From Ignavibacteria bacterium (lineage in GTDB: Bacteria > Bacteroidota > Ignavibacteria > Kapaibacteriales > Kapaibacteriaceae), in assembly GCA_947459875.1 (NCBI GenBank), contig CANHFG010000014.1, forward strand, positions 1 to 37,185: a stretch of 37,185 bases of DNA. Direction: 5' to 3'. The notes under the pieces are model-generated. The model was given only the letters and a program-made list of their open reading frames with translations. It ran no database searches and was not told the DNA's origin. The translations under genes were made by a program, and so were the position numbers. How positions within the stretch are numbered: position 1 is the stretch's first letter; each line of letters starts with the position of its first letter. Shown here piece by piece: positions 1 through 9,590 of this stretch.

Positions 1-1212
1 ACGGACGTTCTGGTGGTCACTCACGCCCACACGGACCATATCGGAGGCGTACCGTATGTGATGCGCCGGCTTCCGCACCTTCGTCCCGTTATGACGCACG
101 CCACGCGCGACCTGAGTCACATCGTCCTGCACAATGGTGCACGACTCCTGAGAAATGAGATCGCGACCGCTTTTCCGAAGCAGTGGCTGGAGTTCTACGA
201 GCGCGAAACCATCGAGGCGCTGCGTCAGGCCTTCGAGGCGGTTCCGTATGATGAGCCCCTTCGCTTTCGCGGTTACTCGGGTCGCTCACCCATCGATCTT
301 TCCTTTCACTGGGCCGGACACATCCTGGGATCGGCCAGCGTTTCACTGAGCGTCAAGGGGTTTTCCATCCTCCACACGGCAGACGTGATGATGTCGGATC
401 AGTTTGTCGTGCCAAAGGCACGTCTTCCGAGGCAACACGTGGACGTATTGATCACCGAGGCAACAAATGCGGCTACGGAGGATATGCCGGCCTATGCCGA
501 TGAGACCAGGCGTTTGGCGGGCTTCATCAACGACATAGCCGGACGTAACGGGTCGGTGCTCATACCATGCTTTGCCATGGGAAAACTGCAGGAAATGATC
601 GTCCACCTCTACTCTCTCATGCGGCGAGGCAGCATTCCGCATCTGCCGATCTACTCCGGTGGTATCGGCGTGCGGATCAACAAGGTCTATGATCAGTATT
701 GCTACAGCGATCCTATGAAGCGGCCCGGATTTGAGGTCTCCGACGTGCCGCAGGAACGTCTGCACCGCGACGAACTGGTAAGGGGCGACTTTATGCGTGA
801 ACCGTCGATCGTTCTTGCGCCATCAGGCATGATGAATTCTGGAACGATGTCGCATACCCTTGCCAGAGAATGGTTCATTCGGCCAAACTTCGGAATCGCC
901 TTCATTGGGTATCAGGACCCCGAATCACCGGGCCATAGTCTGCTGACTTCGGAAACAAAGAAACCGTTCGACTTCGGGTCCACACGCTCTCGACGTGTGT
1001 GTGAGGTCGAACGGTTCCGATTCAGCAGCCATGCCTCGCGCGAGCATCTTATCGAACTCGCTCAAGACATCCGCCCTTCAACGGTCGTCATCACCCACGG
1101 TGACTCGGGTGCGTGCGAGTCACTCGCTCTGGCAATTCACGAACGCCTTCCCGGCACACGGATCATCATTCCGCGGCACGGAGTTTCTTACACTCTGCTC
1201 AGCGATATCTGA
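1..1212 (+). CDS. beta-CASP metallo-beta-lactamase fold RNA nuclease (YSH1/CPSF73-like), 5' end missing
   Basis: Probable RNA-processing endo/exonuclease of the metallo-beta-lactamase/beta-CASP superfamily (COG1236-type), acting in the cytoplasm. The reading frame is open to base 1 and already inside the fold (TDVLVVTHAHTDH), so the true start lies upstream of the window; a GTG at 13 would cut the zinc-binding motif from its preceding strand. Visible parts are the HxHxDH zinc motif near the beginning, FHWAGHILGSAS and HTADVM (further metal ligands), a beta-CASP insert with FAMGKLQEM and APSGMMNSG, and a C-terminal FSSHASREHL plus ITHGD, the usual last histidines. The protein probably lacks only a few dozen N-terminal residues. 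It converges with the next gene with no spacer between stop codons. Family assignment is firm; the substrate is unknown. Confidence 0.88.
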   Translation, partial: TDVLVVTHAHTDHIGGVPYVMRRLPHLRPVMTHATRDLSHIVLHNGARLLRNEIATAFPKQWLEFYERETIEALRQAFEAVPYDEPLRFRGYSGRSPIDLSFHWAGHILGSASVSLSVKGFSILHTADVMMSDQFVVPKARLPRQHVDVLITEATNAATEDMPAYADETRRLAGFINDIAGRNGSVLIPCFAMGKLQEMIVHLYSLMRRGSIPHLPIYSGGIGVRINKVYDQYCYSDPMKRPGFEVSDVPQERLHRDELVRGDFMREPSIVLAPSGMMNSGTMSHTLAREWFIRPNFGIAFIGYQDPESPGHSLLTSETKKPFDFGSTRSRRVCEVERFRFSSHASREHLIELAQDIRPSTVVITHGDSGACESLALAIHERLPGTRIIIPRHGVSYTLLSDI

Positions 1213-1848
1213 TCACCGGTTGATGATCAGGGGGCTCTGCAGCACCTGTCCCTGCCGGGTGCGCGACAGCACCGTGTAGGCTCCAACGCCCAGATCGGCC
1301 ACGTCCACCGTACACATTCGTGTTGCCTCGCCGGGAGAGACCAGTTTCACGCGCACGCCGCGGGCGTCGACGATCTCAATGCGCCCCACCGGCTGCGTCC
1401 ACGTCAGATGTATCTGCTCGGAGGCCGGACGCGGCATGACGTCGAGTTCGCCCCCTACCTGAGCTTGTTGACGCACCGATGTCGTCACCGGGGCGGGTCG
1501 CATGATGGCATGAAAGCCAATGCTTGCCATCGTTCGCTCAGGCCGGCGCGCGTCGCGCACAACGAACCGATACCGACGTCCATCGGTGATGCCCACCGGT
1601 ATCGTCCAGGTCAGCTCACGCTGCTGACGCGTCACATTGTTTGCGATCTCGGCCGTAGTTCCGCGCACGCCGTCCCAAAGCTCAACGTTGACAACGTCAG
1701 CTTCGAGGTCGTCACTCCATCGAATGGTGACAACGCTCCCGGGAAGCAGACTCATGGAGGACTCGGCAGAATGCACGGTCACTTCGGCCCGAAGGAGAAC
1801 GAATCCGGCAAGAACGTAGACAAGACAGATGATGATGTTCGTTTTCAT
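1213..1848 (-). CDS. Secreted Kre9/Knh1-like domain protein with T9SS sorting tail
   Basis: A 211-residue exported protein of unknown function. Residues 1-21 form a signal peptide (MKTN start, hydrophobic IIICLVYVLAGFVLL). Residues about 30-115 resemble the Ser/Thr-rich Kre9/Knh1-type beta-sandwich domain (PGSVVTIRW, LTWTIPVGITDGRRYRFVV). The last 75 residues look like a type IX secretion C-terminal sorting domain: VGRIEIVDARGVRV, then DLGVGAYTVLSR and a final PLIIN-R strand. It is the last gene of a three-gene minus-strand run, 11 bp after the preceding gene. It would be exported across the outer membrane and anchored or released by T9SS. Domain calls rest on recognisable patterns, not a search. 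Confidence 0.75.
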   Translation of the reverse strand: MKTNIIICLVYVLAGFVLLRAEVTVHSAESSMSLLPGSVVTIRWSDDLEADVVNVELWDGVRGTTAEIANNVTRQQRELTWTIPVGITDGRRYRFVVRDARRPERTMASIGFHAIMRPAPVTTSVRQQAQVGGELDVMPRPASEQIHLTWTQPVGRIEIVDARGVRVKLVSPGEATRMCTVDVADLGVGAYTVLSRTRQGQVLQSPLIINR

Positions 1849-1859
1849 GAGGTGGTTTC

Positions 1860-2825
1860 CTAATAGTGATGAATGGGAGTGTGGGTTATGTGATGACCAT
1901 CACGCACAATGCACAGATACACGCCTGATGCCAGACTCTCCAGTTGTATTGTCTCGATAGCCGAGCCCCAGAGACTGCGGTGCACGACCCGTCCTGTGGC
2001 TGTTACGATCATGATCTCCCCATCCGAGGGCAGGGGGCGTTCCACACAGATCGTTGATCCCCTCCTGCTGACGCGAACGCTACCACCGGGCACCTCCTGA
2101 ACATCAGAGGTCCGCAGCCGAAACATGGCGTTGAACACCGTCGTAACGTTGATCGGCCAGCACAGGGTCCTGATCACCTGAAACGGCGCATAGATATCAT
2201 ACGGTACCCTCGTGTACGAGCACGTCCAAAACAGGAACTCGTACTTCTGATTGCTCCATGCGTTCAGTCTGAAGGGGGCGTCACCGGTGTTGACGGCATG
2301 ATCAGCGGTCGGCTCCACAAGCCCCGGATCAGTGATCTCGAGTCCGGTATCGTAGTCGATGGCCACGGCGTGGGCACGGAAGCCCCGGCTTACCATAAAC
2401 GGGATGCTGCTCGTGTCGGTGGTCTCCTTGCCCCGCCAGTACTCACAGTACATGTGCACTTCATAGGTCTTGATCTTTGCCGGATCGGTCTCGGCCGTGA
2501 GTATCTCTTCGGGGATGACCATAACGCGCTCGGCGTTTTCACACAGCACCTTGGCCGGAACCTTACGAACGATTCGGTTCGCCCCCTTTCCCGACACTTC
2601 GAAGAGCTCCGCACACGACCCGGGAGGCATCAGACCCGTTGGTGGCATGGGTGATGTTTTGCCGATCCTGAGCGTATCAAGACACTGCGGGACGACGCCA
2701 TTCCAGGACTGGTAGGGAATTTCAATGAATGTCTCGTAGCAGGTAACTGGCGGAAGTACCGGCTGAGAACAGGCAATGGCTGATACCGTGATAATCAGAA
2801 ACAGCTGTACAAGGATCTTGATCAT
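1860..2825 (-). CDS. Exported protein with T9SS C-terminal sorting domain, unknown function
   Basis: About 321 residues when started at the internal ATG, giving MIKILVQLFLIITVSAIACSQP, a clear signal sequence; a start at 2852 adds nine residues ahead of it and has no better ribosome site. The cysteine after SAIA could be a lipid-attachment site but the lipobox is poor. The middle part (CYETFIEIPYQSW, many paired cysteines) matches no family I recognise. The end is a typical T9SS type A sorting domain: VRVSRRGSTICV, MIVTATGRVVHRSLWG, LASGVYLCIVRDG. It lies between two other exported-protein genes on the same strand, 39 bp from the upstream one and 11 bp from the downstream one, so they are probably co-transcribed. 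Confidence 0.7.
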   Translation of the reverse strand: MIKILVQLFLIITVSAIACSQPVLPPVTCYETFIEIPYQSWNGVVPQCLDTLRIGKTSPMPPTGLMPPGSCAELFEVSGKGANRIVRKVPAKVLCENAERVMVIPEEILTAETDPAKIKTYEVHMYCEYWRGKETTDTSSIPFMVSRGFRAHAVAIDYDTGLEITDPGLVEPTADHAVNTGDAPFRLNAWSNQKYEFLFWTCSYTRVPYDIYAPFQVIRTLCWPINVTTVFNAMFRLRTSDVQEVPGGSVRVSRRGSTICVERPLPSDGEIMIVTATGRVVHRSLWGSAIETIQLESLASGVYLCIVRDGHHITHTPIHHY

Positions 2826-2864
2826 GGTGGATATCCAATGATGATTGTACATGACGTTATGAAT

Positions 2865-5800
2865 CTATCGGACAACGGCACGCGAGACGTACCACTGTCC
2901 ACGCAGGCTATAATCAGCATTTTCCTCGGAGAGGAAAATACGCGGAGCTGTTGGAGTTGACATTCCCCAGAGGCTCGTGGCAGACTCGAGGTATGTCACT
3001 TCTGCAAGGTGATCGTCCTGTTCGGCGACCGGCAGAAGTGCAGAGATGAGATTGGACCCCAAAGAAATGATGTCGTAGATAACGTCTTCCTTTGTAGAGC
3101 CGAGCGAGTCGCCCTTATACAGATCGGAACGTTTCTGCAACTCGCCGAGAACATCACGGAGATTGTTCACAAGACAGCGGTCGTTATCCTGACAGTCCTC
3201 GTCCCATGATCCGATCCTCGCAAAGGCAAGATCTCCCCAATCCATCCAGGCCGTCTGTAGCCAGATCTCCCGATCACCGAAGCTGAAGCTGTCTCCTTCG
3301 TCTCCACACTCACGCGTACAGTCTCCATCCGGTATGCGCTGCTGACGGCAATCCGGGTAGCGAACGAAGCCGTCAGCATTCACAACCGGACTATACGAGG
3401 ACGTGTTCATACCATACAGCGCATGGTACATCTCGCCATGGTCTTCCCAGAAGAAGTAGTCGGTATCTCCATCATAGGCAAACTTGGCGTCCGTGACGCG
3501 CAGCCCAAATCCGGGAAGCTCCATGCGCCTGACCGCAAAGATCTTCATCGTTTCGAGGGGCTCACCGTCGATCGAGCGCAGGCCCGTCGAGCACAGAAGG
3601 TCGATCATCCCTGCATGCAGAGCCTGCTTGATTGGCTTCGTGCCGGGCTGGTACACGGCAAACTCAACGATGTCGAGATACTGTCCCGATGATGACTGCA
3701 CGAGCGTGTTTCCCTGTTCCGAACTCACCGCCGTAAAGTCCAGATCTCTTGCCTGCGGATCAGTATGGAGAATGTTGGCCGTGCACTCAGCCGATATCGT
3801 TCCGGCGTAGGCCGAAGGCACGTCGAGTGGTCTGGAAAAGCGAAGCTTGATCGTTGTACCACGACGCGCGATATACTCGATCTGACGTCCACCACGAGGC
3901 TCGTCACGGTCGATATCGTAGTAGAGCAATGGATCATACCACCGCTCTTCGAAACGGTATTTCCAGCGCTCACCACCCTGATGTGTGCGGACGCGGAACG
4001 AAACGGCATCGATGACAAATCGTTTTCGGAATGCCGCGCGGATTGCCACTTCGCGGTGACCAAGCATCTGTCCATCGCACGACGTGGCATCGAAGCGTGC
4101 GACTGATTCGTCGATCTTCAGTGTGTATACCGGTGCGTTATCCACCGGATCGGTGCCACGCGGCAGCGCATACCTATCACGCGCCGTCCACCATCGCCAC
4201 TGCTCACCACGCTGCGTAGCGGCACGCACGATAAGTCGGATCTTGTCACCACATCGCAATCCCGCACGCTGCGTCGAAATGCCATTCATCATGCAGATCG
4301 ATGTTGACAGAGGGATCCACCTCTCCACACCATTGATCGTAACAAGCTTGTCAACATCGATCCGCGTCTCGCTGTGCGGCGCGCGGCCGGTGATGACGTC
4401 ATCATCACTGTCCTTTGAAAGAAGTACGCGCTCTATCCGAACGTCGATCGGCACGCGTCGACCAAAGAACACGAGTGTGTTTTCCGGATCCAGCAACTCA
4501 GCATCAACACAGAGATCTTTACGCCCCTTGTCAAACCAGACCGGCGGACCAGTAGCAGCATCATGATAGCCAATGATCTCCCAACAGTCTTCTGCCAGAA
4601 CACAAACCGTACGCGTTGTCCGGTGCGTTTCCTCGAACTCGCTAGGCGTTGTGAACAAGACGTGGTCAGCAATCGAATAGCCCTCTTCCGGCTGCGAGTT
4701 TGCAATCCGAGCCACGAGTCGATAACGGTCACCGGCTACCGGCGTCAGCTTGATGAACCGTGGGTTGATGTACACATGGGGCTGATTGCCGGTGTAGCCA
4801 CCGACCGGCGAACCCTGCACTGAAGTGCTCGGATTGACGGCCGAATGTACCAGTGCGGTTACGGGAACCGTTAGCGATGGTGCGGTGCTTGCCTGACATC
4901 CCGAGATGTTGCTCGTCCACGCTGCGAACGTTCCTCCTGTCAGGGGGCGAGCCGACAGGAACAGACGCGTGATCGTTGTGTCCACCATCAGCGTCGCGGT
5001 ATCTTCCACCACAGCTATCTCCCGTCCATCCTGATCGCTGACGACAACCACGCCGAGCGTGTCAGCCGAGATCGTCACCGCTATCGTGTCTACGAACTCA
5101 TACACGGCACGCGCCTCGATCTCGGGCTGAAGCGCTGCGCAGTCGACCGGCGATTGCACAGCCGGCGTGATCGAGCCATGCACTTGCGGAATCTTCGAGC
5201 ACTCCCAGCGCAGAAAGCGCCATCGATCGTCTGAGTACTCCGGCATGACAAGAGCAAGGCCGGTCGTTGGAGTTATGACACCGCACAACCTCTGCGCCGC
5301 CGAATCAAGCGTCTCCGGTACGGCACGTCCATCGGTCGAGATACTCCGCACACTCAGCCGTGCAGCACCACGCACCATGGCTTCCAGGCGTCGATCATCT
5401 GCTACTTCGCCGGTGATACGAGATAGACGCGCATTCACACGAAGGGTCAGTCCGGGACTCCAGCCGCTTGTGCATCCGATAGCAGCAAGTGAACGGGTAA
5501 CACGCTGAATCTGATGCCGTGGTGCCGGTCCCCAGGTGCCATCTGATCGCTGCTGTTCCACCTCGATGAGATCGTACATCGACACGTCGTCATCGACCGG
5601 TGCGGTGAACGGCAGCCAGACAATACTGGAACAGGACACTACCTGATGCGTGTCCAGTGTGCTCGCACCAAGTCTCGGCACGTGTCCTGCCGTTGTGAAC
5701 TCGAGATCAAGCGGTGGCAGCTCCTCCGGTCCCTGTGCCGATTCCACTACGATACCCTGCACGATGCATCGGTAGGTGGTTCCCGGAAGCAGCCGTCGCG

Positions 5801-6125
5801 GCTTCCATTCCATCGTGTAATCATCAAGCTGTCGCACATCGCCGACGATACATCGCTTGATCCATTCGTGTCGATCGAGCTTTTCTGATACACCCTTTCG
5901 GATCACCATAACCGTTGGTTCCCGGTGGCGTCCTGCCTTGGATGAACGGGGCAGTGCACGATCGAGTGACGACGCGTGAATCGGTGAAGGGGCACGCACT
6001 CGTATGCTGGCTGAAGGAGACACGTCCAACTGTCCGTCATACGGTATGCTGGTGAGCGACGCCACCTGGGCAAGGATGGACGAGGTTGCCAGCAGAGAAA
6101 ACAGCAACACAGATAGATACCACAT
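2865..6125 (-). CDS. Large secreted Ig-like (Big_5/SbsA-type) domain protein, unknown function
   Basis: A 1086-residue exported protein. The start is well supported: MWYLSVLLFSLLATSSILAQ is a signal peptide, and GGAGG lies a few bases upstream of the ATG. Residues about 25-165 resemble a bacterial Ig-like Big_5/SbsA domain (IPYDGQLDVSPSASIRV ... LLPGTTYRCIV ... LDLEFTT). A second similar sandwich may follow (residues about 170-250). The remaining 800 residues are mixed beta-rich sequence with many cysteines and no family I recognise. Unlike its two downstream neighbours it has no evident T9SS tail and ends SLRGQWYVSRAVVR. It is the first gene of the three-gene run, so its product probably works with the two small T9SS cargo proteins at the cell surface; that is inference. 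Confidence 0.72.
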   Translation of the reverse strand: MWYLSVLLFSLLATSSILAQVASLTSIPYDGQLDVSPSASIRVRAPSPIHASSLDRALPRSSKAGRHREPTVMVIRKGVSEKLDRHEWIKRCIVGDVRQLDDYTMEWKPRRLLPGTTYRCIVQGIVVESAQGPEELPPLDLEFTTAGHVPRLGASTLDTHQVVSCSSIVWLPFTAPVDDDVSMYDLIEVEQQRSDGTWGPAPRHQIQRVTRSLAAIGCTSGWSPGLTLRVNARLSRITGEVADDRRLEAMVRGAARLSVRSISTDGRAVPETLDSAAQRLCGVITPTTGLALVMPEYSDDRWRFLRWECSKIPQVHGSITPAVQSPVDCAALQPEIEARAVYEFVDTIAVTISADTLGVVVVSDQDGREIAVVEDTATLMVDTTITRLFLSARPLTGGTFAAWTSNISGCQASTAPSLTVPVTALVHSAVNPSTSVQGSPVGGYTGNQPHVYINPRFIKLTPVAGDRYRLVARIANSQPEEGYSIADHVLFTTPSEFEETHRTTRTVCVLAEDCWEIIGYHDAATGPPVWFDKGRKDLCVDAELLDPENTLVFFGRRVPIDVRIERVLLSKDSDDDVITGRAPHSETRIDVDKLVTINGVERWIPLSTSICMMNGISTQRAGLRCGDKIRLIVRAATQRGEQWRWWTARDRYALPRGTDPVDNAPVYTLKIDESVARFDATSCDGQMLGHREVAIRAAFRKRFVIDAVSFRVRTHQGGERWKYRFEERWYDPLLYYDIDRDEPRGGRQIEYIARRGTTIKLRFSRPLDVPSAYAGTISAECTANILHTDPQARDLDFTAVSSEQGNTLVQSSSGQYLDIVEFAVYQPGTKPIKQALHAGMIDLLCSTGLRSIDGEPLETMKIFAVRRMELPGFGLRVTDAKFAYDGDTDYFFWEDHGEMYHALYGMNTSSYSPVVNADGFVRYPDCRQQRIPDGDCTRECGDEGDSFSFGDREIWLQTAWMDWGDLAFARIGSWDEDCQDNDRCLVNNLRDVLGELQKRSDLYKGDSLGSTKEDVIYDIISLGSNLISALLPVAEQDDHLAEVTYLESATSLWGMSTPTAPRIFLSEENADYSLRGQWYVSRAVVR

Positions 6126-6213
6126 ACAGACCTCCGATAGATAAAAGGTGATAACTGCACACCACCATGGTGTACCTATCGGTCGTCGTACGATTTAGGT
6201 CACAAACGTGACT
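6126..6213. promoter_or_regulatory. Intergenic region upstream of the exported-protein operon
   Basis: This 88-bp spacer holds the promoter of the 2865-6125 gene and the 3' end of the cyclase gene. The Shine-Dalgarno-like GGAGG of the former is at about 6131-6135. Two short hairpins are visible: ACACCA/TGGTGT around 6160-6175, and GTCAC/GTGAC with a 4-base loop around 6198-6212. Neither has a T-run, so I do not call a terminator. Confidence 0.35.
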
Positions 6214-7023
6214 TCAGCGGATCTCGATCCGGAAAACAGAAGGCCAGTTCTTGCCCGTTACATAGAGGTGGTCGTTGTTCGCGTCCCAGGCAATGCCATT
6301 GAGGACGTCTGTTGTTGCGGTTCGCTTTGATGCGGGGAGCAGTCCCGACATGTCGACCACACCCGTGACGCGCCCCGTTGACGGGTCGATGCGAAGGATC
6401 TTCTCTGTCTGCCAGACATTGGCCCAGATCTCTCCCTTGATCCACTCCAGTTCATTCAGGTTGGCAACCGGATTGCCGTCCATCGTCACACCGATGGTCC
6501 TCAACGTTCGATATCCCTCCGGATCGTGCACACTGATAGTGTTCGACCCGTTGCTCATATACAGGTGCGTTCCGTCGGTCGTCAAGCCCCATCCCTCGCC
6601 GAAATACGAGAACTCATCGATCTTCTGCAGGGATGCTTCATCGTAAATGAAGCCCTTTTGATTGAGGTACGTAAGAACGTAGATCCGCCCCTTGAGCACC
6701 GTCATGCCTTCGGCAAAGTACCGTGCATCGATCTTCTCCAGACGGCTGACCTTGCCGGTGCGGATAGCCACCCGACGCAGACTTGAGAAGCCATACTGAC
6801 CGGTGCTTTCGAGGAATGCACCGTTGTTCACGACGAGACCCTGCGTAAAGGCATTCACATCATGCGGGTACGTCTCGACCACGCTGAAGCTGTACTGTCG
6901 GACCGGCGCAGCTGCTGACGCCGGGGTCTCGGCAATGGTCTTGGGCTCTTCTGCCGGCTTCTCTGTTGAGCAGCCGATGAGCATGGCACAGATAATGCTA
7001 AGTGAAAGCGAGCGGGGTTTCAT
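6214..7023 (-). CDS. Glutaminyl-peptide cyclotransferase (plant-type, beta-propeller), lipoprotein
   Basis: Converts N-terminal glutamine of peptides to pyroglutamate. The fold is the five-bladed propeller of the plant/bacterial glutaminyl cyclase family (PF05096-type). Characteristic stretches are YPHDVNAFTQGL, LESTGQYGFSSLRR, FAEGMTVL, FSYFGEGWGLTTDG, LNELEWIKGEIWANVW and VLNGIAWD near the C terminus. I chose the internal ATG at 7023, which gives MKPRSLSLSIICAMLIGCST, a lipoprotein signal peptide with lipobox LIGC (Cys18); the longer frame from 7101 would bury it and overlap the divergent gene. The product (269 residues) is predicted to sit in the outer membrane or periplasm. It is divergent from the L,D-transpeptidase gene with 53 bp between starts. 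Confidence 0.88.
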   Translation of the reverse strand: MKPRSLSLSIICAMLIGCSTEKPAEEPKTIAETPASAAAPVRQYSFSVVETYPHDVNAFTQGLVVNNGAFLESTGQYGFSSLRRVAIRTGKVSRLEKIDARYFAEGMTVLKGRIYVLTYLNQKGFIYDEASLQKIDEFSYFGEGWGLTTDGTHLYMSNGSNTISVHDPEGYRTLRTIGVTMDGNPVANLNELEWIKGEIWANVWQTEKILRIDPSTGRVTGVVDMSGLLPASKRTATTDVLNGIAWDANNDHLYVTGKNWPSVFRIEIR

Positions 7024-7076
7024 GATTGAGCACGAATCTAGCGAGATTTGTCCCCGGCTCTTACCCTTTCGCACCC

Positions 7077-8210
7077 ATGTCCCGACGTCGCTTCGTTCCA
7101 TCCGTCCTCCTCGGCCTGTCCGGGATCGTCTTCGTTTCGTCGATGGTGTTCATGTACACCGACTGGCAGGGCCGTTCCGGCTTGGTCGATGAGAGGACAA
7201 CCCAGACAGCCGAGCAGCAGTCGGCCGAAGAAGAAGAACGTCGTCAGGTTCGACGTGACAGTTTGATGTCGCGGTTTCCGCGCATCGAGTACCACCGGGT
7301 TGCGATGAGTAGCCGTGCCGTCCTGGATAGTTTCCGGCGGGCATGCTCGCCCCTTGACAGCGTCTCGAATGCGTATAAGGTCATGCGCCTGCTCAACCGC
7401 AAGGACATCCAGTACCTCCGCGTGGGCGACACGCTGGTGATGCCCGATACGATCGTGCAGGACCTTCGTGCCTATTCGATCTTTCCACAGTATTGGGCCG
7501 GTGGCGATACGATCCCGAAGGTCATCCTCGTGAGTAACGTCTGGCAGGCATACGCCTGTTATGAGTACGGTGAACTTGTGCGCTTTGCTGCTTGCAACAC
7601 CGGTGAAGAGCGGAAGCCCTCGTTTCCCGGGCGCTACGCCGTGTACTGGCGCCAGCGCCTTCGAATCTCGTCGCTCAACGATGAATGGAAGCTACCGTTC
7701 ACGGTGAACTTCCACCTTCAGGCAGGTAGTGCTTTTCACCAGTTCGACATGCCTGGACGTCCGGTGTCGCACTCGTGTATCCGACAGTTCATACAGGATG
7801 CTGAGTGGCTCTACCGGTGGGTACGCGTGGCCCGCAAGGACACCATCCGTCACACCTACATTCCAATGTCCGGAACTCCGGTCATCATCCTTGATGTGTT
7901 CAACTTTGCGCGGCGAAGGGGCGGGCCGTGGCTTGAGCTCACGTCAAATGACACCGTCGGCATCGAGCTGCCCACAGATCCGATGTCGGTTGAAGAGGCC
8001 CTGATCCCGATCTCCCAGGTTCCTAAGGAGAGCCGCGGTTCGCTGCGCAACATCAAGCGGTACATGACGGCAGATAGCGTTCTGCGCGCCCGGGGTCTGA
8101 TCCGGCCACAGGTGCGTCTGCTGGAAAGCATCAACTACAATGAACGGCGCGCAAAAAAGGCAGCTGCAAAGAAGGCCGCCGAGGCCAGGGCCGCACAGCC
8201 GAAGAAGTAA
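7077..8210 (+). CDS. L,D-transpeptidase (YkuD family) with LysM-like segment
   Basis: Peptidoglycan-modifying enzyme that forms 3-3 cross-links or anchors proteins to the wall. Started at the ATG giving MSRRRFVPSVLLGLSGI, it has 377 residues with one N-terminal membrane segment or uncleaved signal (about 6-27). Residues about 40-60 are a charged linker (EEEERRQVRR). Residues about 95-125 look LysM-like (LLNRKDIQYLRVGDTLVMP). The catalytic YkuD motif is HQFDMPGRPVSHSCIRQF, with His231/232-region and catalytic Cys234. The tail is a Lys/Ala-rich stretch (RRAKKAAAKKAAEAR) of a kind that could contact the wall or acidic polymers. It runs convergently into rarA with 6 bp between. Confidence 0.88.
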   Translation: MSRRRFVPSVLLGLSGIVFVSSMVFMYTDWQGRSGLVDERTTQTAEQQSAEEEERRQVRRDSLMSRFPRIEYHRVAMSSRAVLDSFRRACSPLDSVSNAYKVMRLLNRKDIQYLRVGDTLVMPDTIVQDLRAYSIFPQYWAGGDTIPKVILVSNVWQAYACYEYGELVRFAACNTGEERKPSFPGRYAVYWRQRLRISSLNDEWKLPFTVNFHLQAGSAFHQFDMPGRPVSHSCIRQFIQDAEWLYRWVRVARKDTIRHTYIPMSGTPVIILDVFNFARRRGGPWLELTSNDTVGIELPTDPMSVEEALIPISQVPKESRGSLRNIKRYMTADSVLRARGLIRPQVRLLESINYNERRAKKAAAKKAAEARAAQPKK

Positions 8211-8216
8211 GACCGG

Positions 8217-9533
8217 TTAGCGACCTTCTCTGTCCGGCCAGCGCCGGTAATGACGATCACGTATGTCCTGCTCAGCCCCCTGCGATGTAGGTCTGTAAAA
8301 GACCGTTCCCTGTATGCCGTCGGGCATATAGTCGGCGTCGACGAAATGCTCGGGATGAGCATGAGGATAGTCATAACCCTTGCCGTGTCCCTGCTGCTTC
8401 ATAAGTGCTGTCGGGGCATTGCGTAGATGCGCCGGAATGCTCACGGGTGCCCCTTCATGAAGTCGGGCAAGAGCCGCGTCGACGGCGATGTAGCTGGCGT
8501 TCGACTTTGGTGCCGTAGCCAGGTAGGTGACGCCTTGTGAGAGGACGATCCGTCCTTCCGGCATACCGATCCGCTCTATGGCCTGAAAGACATTCACGGC
8601 AATACCAAGCGCCGCCGGGTCGGCATTGCCTATATCCTCACTGGCAAAGATGATCATCCGCCTGGCGATGAACGTCGGGTCTTCGCCGGCATCGATCATG
8701 ATAGCCAGATACAGCAGCGCGGCATCTGGATCGCTACCCCGCATGGATTTAATGAAGGCCGATACGGTGTCGTAGTGATTGTCGCCATGCTTGTCATAGC
8801 GAAGCACTCTTCTCTGCAGTGCCTGCGAAAGCACCTGCGCCGTCACATGGAGGGGGCTTTCCACGGATGGGTGCATCATCGCCACGGCTTCGAGAGCATT
8901 GAGCACCTTGCGAGCATCACCACCCGAGAGCCGAATAAGCGCCGGCATGTCGTCCACCACAACCTCAACGCCCCTTGATCGAAAATCGGCAACTGCCCGT
9001 TCGACGATCGTGACAATCTGATCATCGGGAAGGGCTTTGAGGACGTACACGTGACATCGCGACAGGAGTGCGGAGTTGACCTCGAAGGAGGGGTTCTCGG
9101 TCGTGGCACCGATCAGTGTGACAAGGCCGCTCTCTACAGCATGCAGCAAGGCATCCTGCTGAGACTTGTTGAAGCGGTGGATCTCATCGATAAAGAGTAC
9201 CGTGCGACGCTTCTTGGTCTTCTGTATCTCGGCTCGGCGCATGGCATCACGCAGATCCTTGATGCCCGATTCAACCGCCGATAGCCGCTCGATATGGGCG
9301 TCAACAGATGCGGCCAAAATGTTCGCAAGCGTCGTCTTGCCCGTTCCCGGCGGGCCCCACAGGATCATCGACGGGAGTTCGCCCCGTTCGACGAAGCTTC
9401 GTAAGGGAGCGCCGCTACTCAGCAGGTGCTCCTGTCCGGCTACGTCATCCAGGTTGGCCGGTCGGATGCGCTCGGACAACGGCGCATGCGGAGATACCGC
9501 GGGCTGGTCAGGGTCGGTAAAGAGTGATTCCAT
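8217..9533 (-). CDS. rarA: Replication-associated recombination protein A (MgsA/RarA AAA+ ATPase)
   Basis: A 438-residue clamp-loader-like AAA+ ATPase that acts at stalled replication forks. It has the family opening [21 protein letters not shown], Walker [10 protein letters not shown] (residues 60-68), Walker [21 protein letters not shown] (111-130), sensor 1 [20 protein letters not shown], and a sensor 2/C-terminal tetramerisation region ([51 protein letters not shown]). Full length for the family. A standalone gene convergent with the L,D-transpeptidase. The assignment is near certain. Confidence 0.96.
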   Translation of the reverse strand: MESLFTDPDQPAVSPHAPLSERIRPANLDDVAGQEHLLSSGAPLRSFVERGELPSMILWGPPGTGKTTLANILAASVDAHIERLSAVESGIKDLRDAMRRAEIQKTKKRRTVLFIDEIHRFNKSQQDALLHAVESGLVTLIGATTENPSFEVNSALLSRCHVYVLKALPDDQIVTIVERAVADFRSRGVEVVVDDMPALIRLSGGDARKVLNALEAVAMMHPSVESPLHVTAQVLSQALQRRVLRYDKHGDNHYDTVSAFIKSMRGSDPDAALLYLAIMIDAGEDPTFIARRMIIFASEDIGNADPAALGIAVNVFQAIERIGMPEGRIVLSQGVTYLATAPKSNASYIAVDAALARLHEGAPVSIPAHLRNAPTALMKQQGHGKGYDYPHAHPEHFVDADYMPDGIQGTVFYRPTSQGAEQDIRDRHYRRWPDREGR

Positions 9534-9590
9534 ACGCAGGGCGGCAACATAGAAGATTTTGCCTGCACACTCAGCATAACCTCCATTTGC

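Noticed and set aside
7026-7076. Upstream extension of the L,D-transpeptidase frame to an earlier ATG
   Set aside because: It would add 17 residues ahead of the membrane segment and overlap the spacer of the divergent cyclase; the ATG at 7077 fits better.
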